Below, piece by piece: positions 6,331 to 8,188 of a stretch of DNA of 8,188 bases; within the stretch, counting starts at the first letter, position 1; every line of letters begins with the position of its first letter. The notes beneath the pieces were generated by a model that did no database searches, was not told the DNA's origin, and was given only the letters and a program-made list of their open reading frames with translations. The stretch spans positions 1-8,188 of the forward strand of contig CALASV010000323.1 of NCBI GenBank assembly GCA_937888895.1, written 5' to 3'. Source of the DNA: an uncultured Clostridia bacterium (GTDB lineage Bacteria; Bacillota; Clostridia; Lachnospirales; Lachnospiraceae). The position numbers were made by a program, and so were the translations under genes.

Positions 6331-7452
6331 ATGGCACAGATGGATAATAATCAAAATAATCAAAACAAATTTAAGGAGAAAATGAGAGCTTTATTAGCTT
6401 TTGCAAAGAAAAAGAAAAATGCATTAGAGTATCAAGAAATTAATGAATTTTTAGGCGATTATCATTTTACTCCAGATAAATTGGAAGAAATTTATGATTT
6501 TTTAGAAAAGAATGGCGTTTATGTTTTACGAATGACAGCGACAGAGGAAGAAGAACCAGAAATTTTATCTGATGAAGAAGTAGAAAACTTAGCAAATATT
6601 GATTTATCAGTTCCAGAGGGAGTAAGTTTAGAAGACCCTGTAAGAATGTATTTAAAGGAAATTGGTAAAGTACCATTACTTACTGCGGATGAAGAAATGG
6701 AATTAGCAAAACGAATGGAAAGTGGAGATGAGATGGCGAAACAACGCTTATCGGAAGCAAATCTTCGTCTTGTTGTTAGTATTGCAAAGCGTTATGTAGG
6801 TCGTGGAATGCAGTTTTTGGATTTAATTCAAGAAGGAAATTTAGGGTTAATTAAGGCAGTAGAAAAATTTGACTATACAAAAGGATATAAATTTTCTACG
6901 TATGCTACTTGGTGGATTCGTCAAGCAATTACAAGGGCAATTGCAGACCAAGCTAGAACGATTCGTATTCCAGTCCACATGGTAGAAACGATTAATCGTT
7001 TGATTCGTACCCAAAGACAATTATTACAAGAATATGGTAGAGAACCTTATCCAGAAGAAATTGCAAAAGAAATGAATCTTCCTGTAGACCGAGTGCGTGA
7101 TATTATGAAAATTGCACAAGAACCTGTATCGTTAGAAACTCCAATTGGTGAAGAAGAAGATAGTCATTTAGGTGATTTTGTGGAAGATGACCACATGCCA
7201 ACACCACCAGAAGCTGCTGCTTATGCAATGTTAGGAGAGCAGTTAAAGGAAGTATTAGAAACTTTAACAGAACGAGAACAAAAAGTATTAAGACTTCGTT
7301 TTGGTTTAGATGATGGAGAGGCAAAGACATTAGAAGAAGTAGGAAAAACATTTAATGTAACGAGAGAACGAATCCGTCAGATTGAAGCAAAGGCATTAAG
7401 AAAATTGCGTCATCCAAGTCGTTCTAGAAAGTTAAAAGATTATTTAGATTAA
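6331..7452 (+). CDS. rpoD: Primary RNA polymerase sigma factor RpoD (SigA)
   Basis: This is the housekeeping sigma-70 factor that directs RNA polymerase to -10/-35 promoters. Counting from ATG 6331 it has 373 residues, close to Gram-positive SigA proteins. A short acidic region 1.1 is followed by region 1.2 (from D102, DPVRMYLKEIGKVPLL). Region 2 starts near residue 142 (EANLRLVVSIAKRYVGRG), with core-binding DLIQEGNLGL and the -10 helix YATWWIRQAI (191-200). Region 3 follows, and region 4.2 holds the -35 helix-turn-helix (333-360, VTRERIRQIEAKALRKLR). The frame can start at 6289 or 6322, but those add residues not typical of the family. AAAAGGATGG at 6312-6321 best serves ATG 6331, although spacing alone does not settle it. 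It lies 53 bases after dnaG, presumably on the same transcript. Confidence 0.96.
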   Translation: MAQMDNNQNNQNKFKEKMRALLAFAKKKKNALEYQEINEFLGDYHFTPDKLEEIYDFLEKNGVYVLRMTATEEEEPEILSDEEVENLANIDLSVPEGVSLEDPVRMYLKEIGKVPLLTADEEMELAKRMESGDEMAKQRLSEANLRLVVSIAKRYVGRGMQFLDLIQEGNLGLIKAVEKFDYTKGYKFSTYATWWIRQAITRAIADQARTIRIPVHMVETINRLIRTQRQLLQEYGREPYPEEIAKEMNLPVDRVRDIMKIAQEPVSLETPIGEEEDSHLGDFVEDDHMPTPPEAAAYAMLGEQLKEVLETLTEREQKVLRLRFGLDDGEAKTLEEVGKTFNVTRERIRQIEAKALRKLRHPSRSRKLKDYLD

Positions 7453-7471
7453 AAAGAAATGAGGAACTAAG

Positions 7472-8185
7472 ATGCTGTCAAAACGACTGCTTACAGCAGT
7501 AGGAATGATAACAAAAGGAAATATTGTAGCAGATGTTGGTTGTGACCATGCGTATACTTCCATTTATCTTCGTAAAGAAAATATTGCACCAAAAGTAATT
7601 GCAATGGATGTAAACAAAGGTCCATTAGCAAGAGCAAAAGAGCATGTGGAGGAAGCAGGGCTGATAGATAGTATCAGCCTTCGACTTTCTGACGGATTAG
7701 AAAAGCTTTCTCCAAATGAAGTAGATACAGTACTACTTTGTGGTATGGGTGGGCTTTTGATGATAAAAATCTTGTCGGATTATCCAGAAATAACCAAAAC
7801 AATCAAAGAACTTGTACTTCAACCACAATCAGAAGTAGCACAAGTAAGACATTTTTTACATAAAGAGGGATATGAAATTGAAAAAGAGCATATTCTAAAA
7901 GAAGACGGCAAATTTTATGTTGTGATGAGAGCTGTACCAAAAGGACAGGTACAACCATACAAAGAAGAATGTCATTATTTATATGGAAAACTGTTAATAG
8001 AAGAAAAAAGTGAGATACTGAAAGAATTTTTACAAAGAGAATATAATTTAAAAATGGAAGTATGGGAAGCTTTGCAAGAAAAAGAGACAGAACATGCACT
8101 AGCTCGTAAAAAAGCACTACAAGAGGAGTTCGAATACATTCGTAAAACAATGGAATGTATTAGTTACTGTTCACATAGCTCTTAG
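7472..8185 (+). CDS. trmK: tRNA (adenine(22)-N1)-methyltransferase TrmK
   Basis: TrmK transfers a methyl group from S-adenosylmethionine to N1 of A22 in the D-loop of bacterial tRNAs. The 237-residue protein has the class I Rossmann methyltransferase marks in order: motif I ADVGCDHAYTSIYL (from residue 20), the acidic ribose-binding end of strand 2 (MDVN, 45-48), LSDGLEKL, and CGMGG (90-94) with the family-typical LQPQSE shortly after. The C-terminal ~80 residues are charged and helical, matching the coiled-coil domain of the family. The ATG is preceded by GAGGA with six-base spacing, 19 bases after rpoD. The order dnaG-rpoD-trmK is conserved in many Firmicutes, where a Nif3-like gene often follows; that would start beyond this window. 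The gene is complete. A hairpin lies inside it (separate entry). Confidence 0.94.
   Translation: MLSKRLLTAVGMITKGNIVADVGCDHAYTSIYLRKENIAPKVIAMDVNKGPLARAKEHVEEAGLIDSISLRLSDGLEKLSPNEVDTVLLCGMGGLLMIKILSDYPEITKTIKELVLQPQSEVAQVRHFLHKEGYEIEKEHILKEDGKFYVVMRAVPKGQVQPYKEECHYLYGKLLIEEKSEILKEFLQREYNLKMEVWEALQEKETEHALARKKALQEEFEYIRKTMECISYCSHSS
7657..7681 (+). promoter_or_regulatory. Potential hairpin inside trmK
   Basis: GGCTGATA (7659-7666) pairs perfectly with TATCAGCC (7672-7679) around a GATAG loop. One G-U and one A-U pair at the base extend the stem to ten. It encodes part of the segment after the MDVN motif, using ctg, atc and agc codons that are less common in this AT-rich window. No T-run follows, so it is not a standard terminator. 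The structure is seen directly, but no function can be assigned. Confidence 0.35.
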
Positions 8186-8188
8186 CAT

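Noticed and set aside
7921..7960. Small inverted repeat GTACC/GGTAC in trmK
   Set aside because: It has only five pairs around a nine-base loop, expected by chance in this length of sequence.
7803..8150. 115-codon minus-strand frame opposite trmK
   Set aside because: It is a leucine/valine-rich shadow of Lys/Glu-rich coding sequence. It looks like a membrane protein only because of that composition.
1..8188. A defence system, CRISPR array, prophage or transposon
   Set aside because: Six of the seven genes are assigned to chromosomal families, the first is a repeat/ClpX chimera, and no spaced direct repeats, transposase motifs, terminal inverted repeats or tRNA-like folds were seen.

Overview
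The window looks like chromosomal DNA from a low-GC Gram-positive bacterium, most likely a clostridial member of the Lachnospiraceae type. This is inferred from the strongly AT-rich sequence, A/T-ending codons, GGAGG/GAGG-type ribosome binding sites, an intact DnaG–RpoD–TrmK gene order, and a Csp-like S8 protease of a kind common in Clostridia. All seven genes lie on the + strand and the window is densely coded.

Left part (1-2712). The first gene is cut by the window edge and is the oddest one. Its reading frame begins with helical modules of about 65 residues, of a sort found in secreted or cell-surface proteins. It then runs in frame into the second half of a divergent ClpX AAA+ domain, from Walker B to the C-terminus, so no Walker A or GYVG pore loop is visible. 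It is followed by a cytosolic-type subtilisin-family protease with an intact Asp/His/Ser triad and a large insertion before the serine, as in the Csp germination proteases.

Middle part (2731-4393). hisC (histidinol-phosphate aminotransferase) and queH (epoxyqueuosine reductase) overlap by 8 bases and are probably translationally coupled. queH starts at TTG behind a GGAGG placed inside the end of hisC. The first ~110 bases of queH hold two adjacent, strong potential mRNA hairpins. A palindromic A-tract/T-tract terminator follows queH.

Right part (4502-8185). dnaG (primase), rpoD (main sigma factor) and trmK (tRNA m1A22 methyltransferase) form the conserved macromolecular-synthesis cluster. 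It couples replication initiation, housekeeping transcription and tRNA modification. The only non-coding stretch of any size is the ~108-base gap before dnaG, which holds the terminator and a possible promoter.

Most of the window is ordinary housekeeping. I see no CRISPR array, tRNA, rRNA, insertion sequence, phage gene or recognisable defence system. The points that merit a second look are the ClpX chimera, the queH 5' hairpins, a similar hairpin inside trmK, and a codon-use shift inside the protease gene.
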